The position numbers were made by a program, and so were the translations under genes. The notes beneath the pieces are model-generated. The model did no database searches. It worked only from the letters and a program-made list of their open reading frames with translations, and was not told the DNA's origin. A stretch of DNA of 64,000 nucleotides, taken from contig NZ_CP084058.1 of assembly GCF_020215645.1 (NCBI RefSeq), positions 2,790,001 to 2,854,000 on the forward strand, read 5' to 3'. Each line of letters opens with the position of its first letter. The stretch's first letter is position 1. The stretch is from Nonomuraea gerenzanensis (lineage in GTDB: Bacteria > Actinomycetota > Actinomycetes > Streptosporangiales > Streptosporangiaceae). This document shows positions 16,070 to 23,794 of this stretch, piece after piece.

Positions 16070-16164
16070 GCCCTCTACGCTCGCCGTTCCGGGGCCGGAT
16101 CACGATCGTGGTACGTCCCGTCTTCGAGGTAGTGCCAGGGCTAGTGTCTTCACGTCTTTCGCGT

Positions 16165-16221
16165 TGCGTCGGTCGGCATTACGCCGGTCGAGTTACGCCG
16201 GTCGCGCTGCGTCGGTCGCGT
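16165..16221. repeat. Four tandem 14-15-bp repeats in intergenic DNA
   Basis: Copies start at 16165, 16180, 16194 and 16208 with consensus T(G/A)CG(T/C)CGGTCG plus 3-4 variable bases. They fill the gap between the start of the alpha/beta hydrolase (minus, 16069) and the stop of the LolA-like gene (16227). They do not lie in a credible coding frame. They could be operator iterons for the hydrolase promoter or a transcript-end structure of the LolA-like gene. Confidence 0.7.
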
Positions 16222-16226
16222 GGCGC

Positions 16227-17036
16227 TCAGAAGGGGCCGCTCTCCGGATACCCCGCCTTGATGACGGCCTTGCGGGTCTTCGCGTCGAGCTTCTTCTCGC
16301 TGATGACCTTCCCGGCCGCCGGCGGCGTGATCTTCACCTTGACGCCCCACCCCGAATACTTCGTGTCGGTGTGGAAGGCCATCTGGTCATAGGCAGTGGA
16401 GTCGTCGTCCGGGGAGGTCGTCGAGTCGATGACCGTGCGGGTGAGCAGGTTGCGCTTGTCGAAGTACAGCCGGAATTCCACGTTTCCCTCTCCCGCCGAC
16501 TTGTCGCGCCGGAATTCGGCGAGCGTGGCGGTGCCCGCATATTCACCGGCCGCCACCTGCGAGGAGTTGTCCAGCATGAATTGCAGGTCCGCCGGCGTGA
16601 TGCCCAGGTCGAGGAGGGGGTTCCTGCGCTCGCTGGTCCTCGCCTGGACCCAGGAACGGCCCTGCGGCAGCGCCCTGGCGATGCCCGAATTGGTCACGTA
16701 GGCATTTCTGCCCTCGGCGATGACCCGGTAGGGAGGGTCGGCCTTTTGCTGGCGGGTGGACATGGCGACACGGAGGTCGGCACTGCGGACGCTGCCCTTG
16801 CCGAAGGCGAGGGTGCCTACTGTGCGGGTGTTCACCTGGACCTGCATGGATTGGTCGTCGACGGTGAAATCGAGGGTGACGCTGCTCGATTGGGTGAGCT
16901 TGACGCCTTTGCCGGGGATCAGCTGGGCTTTGAGTGCCTTCACCGGGGGTGTTGCGGTGGTTGTTCGGGCGGAGGCTGTCTGGGTGGGTAATGCGATCGC
17001 ACATACGGTGGCGAGTCCTGCGAGGAAAAGTTTCAT
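16227..17036 (-). CDS. Secreted LolA/LppX-LprG-like protein
   Basis: This protein has 269 residues from the ATG after GGTGA (5-base spacing); upstream GTG and ATG codons in frame give a poorer signal peptide. The signal sequence MKLFLAGLATVCAIALP precedes a QTASA cleavage site, and there is no lipobox Cys, unlike most LppX/LprG relatives. The middle shows the family look: NAYVTNSGIARALPQGRSWVQ, LLDLGITPADLQFMLD and FRLYFDKRNLLTRTVID. That pattern belongs to the LolA-like half-barrel that binds a lipid or hydrophobic ligand. No partner gene is adjacent apart from the PepSY protein upstream. Ligand and role are unknown; family assignment is by overall pattern rather than a sharp motif. Confidence 0.7.
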   Translation of the reverse strand: MKLFLAGLATVCAIALPTQTASARTTTATPPVKALKAQLIPGKGVKLTQSSSVTLDFTVDDQSMQVQVNTRTVGTLAFGKGSVRSADLRVAMSTRQQKADPPYRVIAEGRNAYVTNSGIARALPQGRSWVQARTSERRNPLLDLGITPADLQFMLDNSSQVAAGEYAGTATLAEFRRDKSAGEGNVEFRLYFDKRNLLTRTVIDSTTSPDDDSTAYDQMAFHTDTKYSGWGVKVKITPPAAGKVISEKKLDAKTRKAVIKAGYPESGPF

Positions 17037-17089
17037 TATGTTCACCCACGGCATCGCAGTCCAGGCGCAGGGTGCCGCGCCAGGCGTTG

Positions 17090-17126
17090 GCGGCCGGCCC
17101 TGGCAGGGGTCGCCAGGGCCGGCCGC
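17090..17126 (-). terminator. Hairpin terminator downstream of the PepSY gene
   Basis: A perfect 15-bp stem (17090-17104 with 17112-17126, arm GCGGCCGGCCCTGGC) has a 7-base loop, 20 bases beyond the PepSY stop on the minus strand and before the LolA-like start. It separates the PepSY operon from the LolA-like gene. Confidence 0.85.
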
Positions 17127-17145
17127 TGGGCCGGGCGGGTCGGTG

Positions 17146-18588
17146 TCAGCCGAACACGCGCGCCAACCGCGGCATCCGCCGCACCACGAACCGATCCACC
17201 ATCAGCACCGCCACCATGGTCACCCCCGCCAACGGAAACGCCACCCCCAACACCGCCATGACCACGATCACCCCATAGGTGGTGCGCCGATCCGTGGACC
17301 GGGCGGGAGCGCCGGCGCGCCCCCGGGGACGGCGCTTCCACCACATCCACACCCCCGTGACCACGAGCGTGACGATGGTCAGGCAGGCGCCCAGCATCAC
17401 GATCAGGTTCGCGGTCCCGTACCGCCGCCCTTCGTGCAGGGCGACCCCCTGCTCCACGGCCTTGGCCAGCACCCCGTACTCCGCCCAGCCGTAGGACACG
17501 AGCACCCGGCCGCTGTACTGGTCGACGTGGAGGGTCTGGGCGGCCGAGGGGTCGCGGCGCGGGTCGGTGACGATGGTGTAGACGCCTTGGGGGCCGTCCG
17601 GGAGGAGGACCTTGAGGTCGCATTCGCTCGGCGGGCAGGATCGGATGGCCGGTCGGGCGGCGGCCAGGGCGTTCTCGACGGGCAGGGCGCCGGGTTGGAG
17701 GACGCCGTGTGCGGTGTGGTGGCCGGCGTGCCCGTCCTGGGAGGGGGGTACGGGCAGGCGTTCGGCCGCCCAGGGGACCTTGGCGTCCGGGTTGGTGGAC
17801 AGGTCGCCGGACAGGGGCGGGTTCGAGGTGTGCGGGAAGTCGCCGGCGCTGGGGTAGGTCGAGCCCGTACGTTCCTGGACGCGTTGCAGGGCGTCACCCC
17901 AGACGCCCGACCACGGCAGGCCGGACAGCACGAGGAAGACGACCACCGCGCCACCGCCGAGGCCCGTCAGGATGTGCAGGCGGCGCAGGCGTCCGCGTCC
18001 CGGGCGGGCGGGCTTCCGGCGGGTGCGCCGGCCGCGCCACCACAGGTACGCGCCGGTGGCGACGAGGATCAGGGCCCAGCAGGCGGCGGTCTCCACGACC
18101 CGGTCGCCGACCGCGCCGGACATCAGCTCGCCGTGGATCGTACGGACGACGCGCATGAACGTGGCCCCGTCGTCGATCTGCCCGACCACGGCGGCGGTAC
18201 CCGGATCGACGTACACCGAGATGCCCTGCGCCCACGGGCCCGTGTCGGCGCCCTGGAGGATGACGCGGGTGGTGCGGTCGGCGGACGTGGGCGGGATGAC
18301 GGACATGACGGGAGCACCCGGGCGTGCCTGCTGGGCGGCGGCGATCTGCTCCGACAGCGGGCGGGCCGTGGTGACGGGTGCGGCGAGCGTGCGAACGTCC
18401 TGGTAGCGCCACTCCTCGAAGGGCTCCTTGAACAGGTAGATGGCGCCGGTGACGGCCAGGACGAGCAGGACGGGGGCGACGAAGAGGCCGGCGTAGAAGT
18501 GCCAGCGCCATACGGCCCGGTAGCGCTGCGACGGGCTCTTCGGCGGGGCGGGCAGGGTGGTTTCCGGGCGTGTTTCCACAGAGGTCAT
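17146..18588 (-). CDS. PepSY-associated transmembrane protein with His-rich loop
   Basis: This 480-residue inner-membrane protein is of the PepSY_TM type (iron-regulated membrane protein family). Four or five membrane segments are visible: WRWHFYAGLFVAPVLLVLAVTGAIYLF near residue 25, VVETAACWALILVATGAYLWW, LTGLGGGAVVVFLVLSGLPW, ANLIVMLGACLTIVTLVVTGVWMWW and a C-terminal pair. The signature WGDALQRVQ / GLPWSGVWG and the PepSY-like VYTIVTDPRR domain lie outside. An extracytoplasmic loop reads DGHAGHHTAHG, a likely metal-binding patch. Such proteins accompany siderophore or copper systems. The upstream membrane gene also carries His clusters, so a copper or other metal role is inferred; proof is lacking. 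Confidence 0.85.
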   Translation of the reverse strand: MTSVETRPETTLPAPPKSPSQRYRAVWRWHFYAGLFVAPVLLVLAVTGAIYLFKEPFEEWRYQDVRTLAAPVTTARPLSEQIAAAQQARPGAPVMSVIPPTSADRTTRVILQGADTGPWAQGISVYVDPGTAAVVGQIDDGATFMRVVRTIHGELMSGAVGDRVVETAACWALILVATGAYLWWRGRRTRRKPARPGRGRLRRLHILTGLGGGAVVVFLVLSGLPWSGVWGDALQRVQERTGSTYPSAGDFPHTSNPPLSGDLSTNPDAKVPWAAERLPVPPSQDGHAGHHTAHGVLQPGALPVENALAAARPAIRSCPPSECDLKVLLPDGPQGVYTIVTDPRRDPSAAQTLHVDQYSGRVLVSYGWAEYGVLAKAVEQGVALHEGRRYGTANLIVMLGACLTIVTLVVTGVWMWWKRRPRGRAGAPARSTDRRTTYGVIVVMAVLGVAFPLAGVTMVAVLMVDRFVVRRMPRLARVFG

Positions 18589-18613
18589 GGGGGGCTCCGT
18601 TCCGGAGGTGCCG

Positions 18614-18675
18614 CGTTCGGGCAGGGGGAACGTTCGGGTAGGCGAACGCTCCGGGGAACGTTCGGGCAGGGGGAA
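18614..18675. repeat. Direct repeats CGTTCGGGCAGGGGGAA in front of the PepSY gene
   Basis: Two perfect 17-bp copies lie at 18614-18630 and 18659-18675, with a partial third (CGTTCGGGTAGG) at 18631-18642 and an inverted CGAACG at about 18643-18648. They occupy the 160-bp gap between the membrane protein stop and the PepSY start, 26-87 bp before the ATG. Spacing of 17 and 28 bp between copies fits binding sites on a promoter; a simple slippage product is also possible. Confidence 0.65.
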
Positions 18676-18748
18676 GCGGACGTGCGACGGGCGGAGGTTC
18701 GCACGCCTCGCCGCACGTTTCGTGAACACGAGATGCCGAGTTCGTCCC

Positions 18749-19435
18749 CTACAGGGGTGGCCCCCGACGGCACAGAGCCCAGGCCAGCACCTGCGAGGCT
18801 GGAACGCCTCCGGTGCCCGCGACCACCGCCGGCATCCGCAACGTGGGTGCGCAGGGTGGGGTGGCGCGGGTGGTGAGCAGGTTCCACAGGTCGTGGAGTG
18901 AGAAGGCCAGCAGCCGCAGCAGCATGGCCAGCGCGGTCTCGCCGCGATGCAGCCACCACGCCGAGATGGCCGCCACCAGTACGTGCGCCAGCAACATGCC
19001 GAGCCCGCCGTAGAGGCCGCCGCCGTGGTGATCGACGAGGGCGGTGGGGTCCGCGCCGGGCGAATGGTGGTGGGCGGACGCGGCAGAAGAGCCCGCCTCG
19101 GCGGCAGTGGCGGTGGTGGTGAAGAGCTGGAGCAGGCCGTACGGGGCGGTGAAGAGCTGGTGCATGCCGTACTGGGCGGCGAACGCGGCGGCGAGGAGCG
19201 TGCCCGCGGATCGCCGCCGCCGGGCCAGCACGAACGCGCCCGCCCCCGTCGCGAAAGTCGCCGCGACCACCGTGACCAGCCCGGCGATCGGCCCCCCGGC
19301 CAGCACATGCATGCCCAGGGCCGCGAGCACGCACACGACCGCGAACACCGACGCCCGCAGGCCGCGCAGGCCGGGCCGCCCGGCCTGCGCGGTGTCCCTG
19401 CTGCCGGTGCCGCGTCCTTTCTGGTCGGGGTTCAT
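18749..19435 (-). CDS. His-rich integral membrane protein, function unknown
   Basis: This 228-residue protein has no named domain that I recognise. A polar N-terminus is followed by membrane helices at about residues 28-46 (ASVFAVVCVLAALGMHVLAG), 50-70, 80-105 and 145-165. Between helices lies SAHHHSPG and, later, VDHHGGGLYGGLG, giving five His residues in a short extracytoplasmic stretch. The gene lies 160 bp upstream of the PepSY protein on the same strand, and both carry His-rich loops. That suggests joint handling of a metal ion such as copper. The C-terminus (VLAWALCRRGPPL) is unusual for a membrane protein and may be soluble. Existence of the gene is likely, function unproven. Confidence 0.7.
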   Translation of the reverse strand: MNPDQKGRGTGSRDTAQAGRPGLRGLRASVFAVVCVLAALGMHVLAGGPIAGLVTVVAATFATGAGAFVLARRRRSAGTLLAAAFAAQYGMHQLFTAPYGLLQLFTTTATAAEAGSSAASAHHHSPGADPTALVDHHGGGLYGGLGMLLAHVLVAAISAWWLHRGETALAMLLRLLAFSLHDLWNLLTTRATPPCAPTLRMPAVVAGTGGVPASQVLAWALCRRGPPL

Positions 19436-19515
19436 GCGCGATCACCGCTCACACGACCAGATACGGCGGTCCGGCGGGCCGGGTTCAACGGACGCGAGGG
19501 AAGTTCGCGAGCCGG

Positions 19516-20370
19516 TCAGCCCCGGCTGTAGACCACCCGTGGCGGGTCGCCGCCGAAGAGCCGGCTGACGGTGACGAACCGGTAGCCGCGCTTGGACAGG
19601 GCCTTCAGCACCTTCGGGATGGCCCGCACCGTGGAGGGGTGGATGTCGTGGAAGAGGATGACGCTGCCCGGGCGCACCGCCTTGAGCGCCTTGCGGGCCA
19701 CCTTGGCGCTGTTGCGGTAGCGCCAGTCCAGGGTGTCCACGCTCCACATGACCACCGGCCGGCCCGCCTGCCGCCGCACCGTCGCGTCGAACGCGCCGTA
19801 CGGCGGGCGGACCAGCTTCGGCCGTACGCCGATGGCCGCCTTGATCGCCCGGTCGGTACGGGAGAACTGCGCGCGCACCGATGCGGCGGACAGCCTGGTC
19901 AGGTCCGGGTGCGACCAGCTGTGGTTGCCGATCTCGTGGCCCGCCGCGTACGTCCGGTGCAGGATGCCCGGGTTGGCGGCCACGTTCTGCCCGACGACGA
20001 AGAACGTGGCCCGCGCGTCGTAGGCCGCCAGGCTGCGCAGCAGCGCGCCCGTGTGCTCGCCCGGGCCGTCGTCGAAGGTCAGCGCCACGCACTTGACGCG
20101 GCGGCAGTCGATCGGCTTGGCTGCGGACGCCTCCGCCTCCGCCTCCGCCTCCGCCTCCGCCTCCGCCTCCGCCTCCGCCTCCGCCTCCGCCTCCGCCACC
20201 GCGGAATCGCTGGTCGGGGATAACACAACCGCCTGTGCCGCCCCCGTGGTGGTGACGAGCGTGCCCGCCCCACCCACCCCTGCCGCCAGAACGACCGCCG
20301 CGAGCACCCTCGCGGCCCCCCGCCCCACGCCGGCCCGCCCAGGCCCGCGCGACATCGCGCCGATGTCCAT
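19516..20370 (-). CDS. Secreted polysaccharide deacetylase (NodB domain, CE4) with Ala-Glu linker
   Basis: This protein has 284 residues from the ATG after AGGGGGATTC. A signal/anchor segment (VLAAVVLAAGVGGAGTLV) is followed by a 23-residue Ala-Glu alternation encoded by a hexanucleotide repeat, then the NodB domain. CE4 motifs are intact: TFDDGPGEHT (motif 1, catalytic and metal Asp), HEIGNHSWSHPD (motif 2, HxxxH metal ligands), RPPYGAFD (motif 3), VDTLDWRYR (motif 4) and ILFHDIH (motif 5). The enzyme removes acetyl groups from peptidoglycan, chitin or similar glycans outside the cell. It is monocistronic, with no obvious functional partner nearby. Confidence 0.92.
   Translation of the reverse strand: MDIGAMSRGPGRAGVGRGAARVLAAVVLAAGVGGAGTLVTTTGAAQAVVLSPTSDSAVAEAEAEAEAEAEAEAEAEAEAEASAAKPIDCRRVKCVALTFDDGPGEHTGALLRSLAAYDARATFFVVGQNVAANPGILHRTYAAGHEIGNHSWSHPDLTRLSAASVRAQFSRTDRAIKAAIGVRPKLVRPPYGAFDATVRRQAGRPVVMWSVDTLDWRYRNSAKVARKALKAVRPGSVILFHDIHPSTVRAIPKVLKALSKRGYRFVTVSRLFGGDPPRVVYSRG
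20131..20196. repeat. Hexanucleotide tandem repeat (CTCCGC)11 inside the deacetylase gene
   Basis: Eleven perfect CTCCGC units run from 20131 to 20196, with degenerate units at both ends. On the coding strand each unit is GCGGAG, Ala-Glu. The unit length is a multiple of three, so copy-number change would lengthen or shorten the linker without a frameshift. It sits exactly between the secretion signal and the catalytic domain. Confidence 0.95.
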
Positions 20371-20504
20371 GAATCCCCCTGTACGAAGCACCGCCCCCGG
20401 TGCAAGTCCCCTATGGACCGACCCCAGCCAGGATCGTTCCAAATGGTTGGACTCCTAGGCACCGCTCCTGGTTCGCACCGGATAGCCCCCGGGATGACAG
20501 GGAT

Positions 20505-21398
20505 TCAGGCGTGCCCGACCGACCGCAGCCCCGCCAGCGCCGCCTCGGCGAACGCGCCGACCACCTCCCCGCCCTGCACGGGCGGCCACACGGCGGAGGT
20601 GGACCAGGTCAGCCGGGGCTCGTCGATCGGCCGCCACACCAGCCCGGACGGCAGCTCGTCGTACGGCTCCTCGTTGAGGTGCGCCCCGAGCCCGGACATG
20701 ACCAGGCCGTGGACGAAATGCGGGTTGCGGGCGTGCCGGATCGCGCTGGGCAGGAAGCCGTGGTCGCGGCACGCCTCCAGCACGTGGTCGTAGAGCTGCG
20801 GCGCCATCTCCCTGGGGAAGATCACCAGTGCCGAGCCGTCGAGCGTGCGCAGCCGTACCACGTCCTGGTCGGCGGCGCGGTGGCCGGCGGGGAGCACCAC
20901 GCCCAGCCGCCGGTGCACGACCTCGCTGGACTCCAGGCCGACCGTGTCGCAGGGGTGCCGTACCAGGCCCGCGTCCAGCTCCTCGGCGCGTAGCTTGGCG
21001 AGCTGGCTGGCGGTGGTCAGCTCGTGCAGCTCCAGCAGCACGTCGGGGACGCGCTCGGTGAAGCGGGCCACCAGCGTGCGCAGCGCCATCGGGGTCGTGT
21101 CCGGCGGCACGCCCGCGCGCAGCACCCCCGACGCGCCGGGACGGATGCGGCGCATGGCCTCGCGGGCGGCGTCGGCGCGGTCGAGCACGCCGCGCGCGTG
21201 CTCCAGGAGCAGCGCCCCCGCCTCGGTCAGCGAGACGCGGTGCGGGTTGCGGTCGAACAGCCGCACGCCCAGCTCCCGCTCCAGATCGCGGATCCGCTGG
21301 GACAGCGGTGGCTGGGCCATGTGCAGCCGCTCCGCCGCCCGGCCGAAGTGCAGCTCCTCGGCCACGGCGACGAAATAACGCAGGTGACGCAGCTCCAT
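20505..21398 (-). CDS. LysR-family regulator
   Basis: In this 297-residue regulator the HTH occupies MELRHLRYFVAVAEELHFG to about residue 60, with the typical AERLHMAQPPLSQRIRDLE recognition region. The substrate domain resembles the CatM/BenM-type group (PLSQ... DVLLELHEL, AGLVRHP, VLPAGHR). A start 12 bases upstream (MVRP) is possible. It is divergent from the enoyl-CoA hydratase/ligase/transporter operon, and a 15-bp palindrome lies in the 111-bp gap. The usual LysR arrangement predicts activation of that operon by its substrate or CoA ester, with autorepression. Confidence 0.9.
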   Translation of the reverse strand: MELRHLRYFVAVAEELHFGRAAERLHMAQPPLSQRIRDLERELGVRLFDRNPHRVSLTEAGALLLEHARGVLDRADAAREAMRRIRPGASGVLRAGVPPDTTPMALRTLVARFTERVPDVLLELHELTTASQLAKLRAEELDAGLVRHPCDTVGLESSEVVHRRLGVVLPAGHRAADQDVVRLRTLDGSALVIFPREMAPQLYDHVLEACRDHGFLPSAIRHARNPHFVHGLVMSGLGAHLNEEPYDELPSGLVWRPIDEPRLTWSTSAVWPPVQGGEVVGAFAEAALAGLRSVGHA

Positions 21399-21408
21399 CG
21401 GCCTCACC

Positions 21409-21423
21409 ATATCGCTTCGATAT
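21409..21423. promoter_or_regulatory. LysR operator candidate, ATATCG-N3-CGATAT
   Basis: This is a perfect inverted repeat of 6-bp arms spaced by 3 bases in the divergent LysR / enoyl-CoA hydratase gap. It fits the T-N11-A dyad style of LysR sites and is AT-rich relative to its surroundings. The regulator start is 11 bp away, so binding would block it. Confidence 0.6.
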
Positions 21424-21509
21424 CGCCAAGGGACTTCATTGATGTTGGCCACGGCCCCGTCACACCTGGTTGTATCCCGGCAAGCCCGTTGACCTGCGAA
21501 GGGACGCTT

Positions 21510-22271
21510 GTGACTGTGCTGCTGGACCGTGACGGACCTGTCGCGGTGATCACCCTGAACCGGCCGGAGAAGCTCAACGCCTGGACCGCCGAGATGCGCG
21601 AGCGGCTGATCGGGCTGCTGCGCGAGGCGGGGGCGGATCCCGAGGTGGGCGCGGTCGTCCTCACCGGCGCGGGGCGGGCCTTCTGCGCCGGGCAGGACCT
21701 GGGCGAGACCGCCACGATCGACCCCGACGACCACGCCGCCTCCGACGCCTGGATCGACGGTTTCGACCGCCTCTACCGGGCGGTGCTCGACCTGGACAAG
21801 CCGGTCGTGGCGGCGGTGAACGGGGTGGCGGCCGGGTCGGGCTTCCAGTACGCGCTGCTGGCCGACCTGCGCATCGGCCACCCCGGCGTGCGGATGGGGC
21901 AGCCCGAGGTGCTCTCCGGCATCCCCAGCATCACCGGCATCTGGGCCATGTGGAACATCCTCGGCCGCGCCAGGACCACCGAGTTCGCGCTGACCGGGCG
22001 CCTGGTGTACGGGGCGGAGGCGGAGCGGCTGGGCCTGCTGACCAGGCTCGTGGGCGACGGCGAGGTGCTGGCGGAGGCCGTCAGGCAGGCCAAGGAGCTG
22101 TCGGCGCTGCCGCCCGGCGCCGTGGCGCTGACCAAGGGCCGGCTGCGCGAGCTGGAGAGCCAGGCGCTGGCCGAGGCCGTGACCGCCGCCAAGAAGGTGC
22201 ACGCCGCCGCGTACGCCTCCGGCGAGCCGCAGCGCGAGATGAACCGCTTCCTCAACAGGAGTGCCACATGA
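21510..22271 (+). CDS. Enoyl-CoA hydratase/isomerase (crotonase family)
   Basis: This protein has 253 residues from the GTG five bases after GAAGGGA; the longer upstream frame is a shadow of LysR. Crotonase features are in place: TLNRPEKLNAW, the oxyanion-hole loops AGQDLGE and GVAAGSGFQYAL, the acidic residue in GQPEVLSGIPS (Glu144-equivalent) and the second in RTTEFALTG (Glu164-equivalent). Both hydratase acids are therefore present. It heads an operon with an acyl-CoA ligase (ATGA overlap) and an MHS transporter, so it likely hydrates the enoyl-CoA made from an imported unsaturated or aromatic acid. Chain length and substrate are unknown. Confidence 0.9.
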   Translation: MTVLLDRDGPVAVITLNRPEKLNAWTAEMRERLIGLLREAGADPEVGAVVLTGAGRAFCAGQDLGETATIDPDDHAASDAWIDGFDRLYRAVLDLDKPVVAAVNGVAAGSGFQYALLADLRIGHPGVRMGQPEVLSGIPSITGIWAMWNILGRARTTEFALTGRLVYGAEAERLGLLTRLVGDGEVLAEAVRQAKELSALPPGAVALTKGRLRELESQALAEAVTAAKKVHAAAYASGEPQREMNRFLNRSAT

Positions 22272-23785
22272 CAGGCTGGAGCGTTCCCGAGCGCTACAAC
22301 ATGGCCGTGGACGTGGCGGACCGCCACCCGCGCGAGAACCTGGCCCTGATCTTCGAGGACCACACCGGCGCCCACGAGGAGGTCCGCTGGGGCGAGATCC
22401 AGGACCGCTCCCGCCGGATCGCGGCCTGCCTCCAGGGCGCCGGCGTGCGCCCGGGCGACCGCGTCGCCGTCATGCTGCCGCAACGCACCGACACGCCCGC
22501 CACCTACCTCGGCGTGCTGCGCACCGGCGCCGTCCTGGTGACGATGTCGCTGCTGTGGGCCGACGACCAGATCGCCTACCGGCTGGCGGACTCCGGCGCG
22601 TCGGTGCTGGTCACCGAGGCCGGCGCGGTCCCCAGGGCGGGCGGTTACCAGGGCATCGTGGTGGACGTGGACGACCCGGTGATCGCGCGGTTCGAGCCGG
22701 AGTTCGCGGACGCGGACACGGCCGCCGACGACCCGGCGCTGATCTTCTACACCTCCGGCACGACCGGCCCCGCCAAGGGCATCGTGCACGCGCACCGCAC
22801 GCTGCTCGGCCACAACGAGTTCGAGGTCTGCCACGACCTGCGCCCCGGCGACATCTTCTACGGCGCGGGGGAGTGGGCCTGGTCGATGGCCAAGCTCATG
22901 GGCCCGCTGCGGGCCGGCGCCGTGCACTACGTGTACCGGCCGGCCGGCGGGTTCGACCCGGAGGGGCTGCTGGAGGGCATGGCCCGCAACGGGGTTACCA
23001 CCGGGCTGGTCAATCCGACGTTCCTGCGCAAGATGCGCGAGCAGGTGCCGGACGCGGGCACCCGCCACCCGCAGCGGCTGCGCACGGTCTGCTGCGCCAA
23101 CGAGCCGCTCACCGCGGACCTGATCCGGTGGTTCCGCGACCAGTTCGGCGTCACGCTGCTCGACTACTACGGCTCCACCGAGTCGTACCCGCTGATCGGG
23201 AACTTCCCCGGCGAGCCGGTCAAGGAGGGCTCCATGGGGCGCCCGCTGCCCGGCTGGGACGTGGCGCTGCTCGACGAGCACGAGCGGCCGGTGCCGCAGG
23301 GCGAGGTCGGCGAGATCTGCCTGCGGGCGCGGAGCAACCCGCAGTTCCCGCTCGGCTACTGGAACCGCCCCGAGGCGTCGCGGGAGACGTTCGGCGGCGA
23401 GTGGTTCCACACCAAGGACCACGCGCGCGTGGACGAGGACGGCTACTACTGGTTCCTCGGCCGCGTGGACGACGTGATCAAGACCTCCGGCTACCGCGTG
23501 GGCCCCGACGAGATCGAGGAGGCGCTGCGCGCCCACCCGGCCGTCGCGGACGTGGGCGTGGCCGGGGTGCCGGACCCCGTACGCGGCCAGGCCGTCAAGG
23601 CGTGGGTCCTGCTCTCGCCCGGCTACCGGGCGGGCGAGGAGCTGGCACGGGAGATCCGCGAGTTCGCCAAGACCACGCATTCGCGGTTCGCCTACCCGAG
23701 GGAGATCGAGTTCGTCGCCGAGCTGCCCCGCTCGGCGACAGGCAAGATCCAGCGCGCCCAGCTCCGCAGCCGGCACACCAAGTAA
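22268..23785 (+). CDS. Acyl-CoA synthetase (AMP-forming, acetyl/medium-chain type)
   Basis: This 505-residue member of the ANL superfamily shows the P-loop A3 motif FYTSGTTGPAKGIVHAH, A5 DYYGSTESYPLIGNF, A7-A8 HTKDHARVDEDGYYWFLGR and VDDVIKTSGYRVGPDEIE, and A10 LPRSATGKIQR with the adenylation Lys. N-terminal wording (SVPERYNMAVDVADRHP) resembles the medium-chain/benzoate-CoA ligase branch. It activates a carboxylic acid with ATP and CoA in the cytoplasm. Starts in an ATGA overlap with the hydratase and is followed 9 bp later by a transporter, forming an import-activate-hydrate module under the divergent LysR. Confidence 0.92.
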   Translation: MTGWSVPERYNMAVDVADRHPRENLALIFEDHTGAHEEVRWGEIQDRSRRIAACLQGAGVRPGDRVAVMLPQRTDTPATYLGVLRTGAVLVTMSLLWADDQIAYRLADSGASVLVTEAGAVPRAGGYQGIVVDVDDPVIARFEPEFADADTAADDPALIFYTSGTTGPAKGIVHAHRTLLGHNEFEVCHDLRPGDIFYGAGEWAWSMAKLMGPLRAGAVHYVYRPAGGFDPEGLLEGMARNGVTTGLVNPTFLRKMREQVPDAGTRHPQRLRTVCCANEPLTADLIRWFRDQFGVTLLDYYGSTESYPLIGNFPGEPVKEGSMGRPLPGWDVALLDEHERPVPQGEVGEICLRARSNPQFPLGYWNRPEASRETFGGEWFHTKDHARVDEDGYYWFLGRVDDVIKTSGYRVGPDEIEEALRAHPAVADVGVAGVPDPVRGQAVKAWVLLSPGYRAGEELAREIREFAKTTHSRFAYPREIEFVAELPRSATGKIQRAQLRSRHTK

Positions 23786-23794
23786 GGAGCACCC

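Noticed and set aside
20131..20196. Phase-variation switch by the hexanucleotide repeat
   Set aside because: Unit length is a multiple of three, so slippage cannot turn the gene on or off; only linker length can change.
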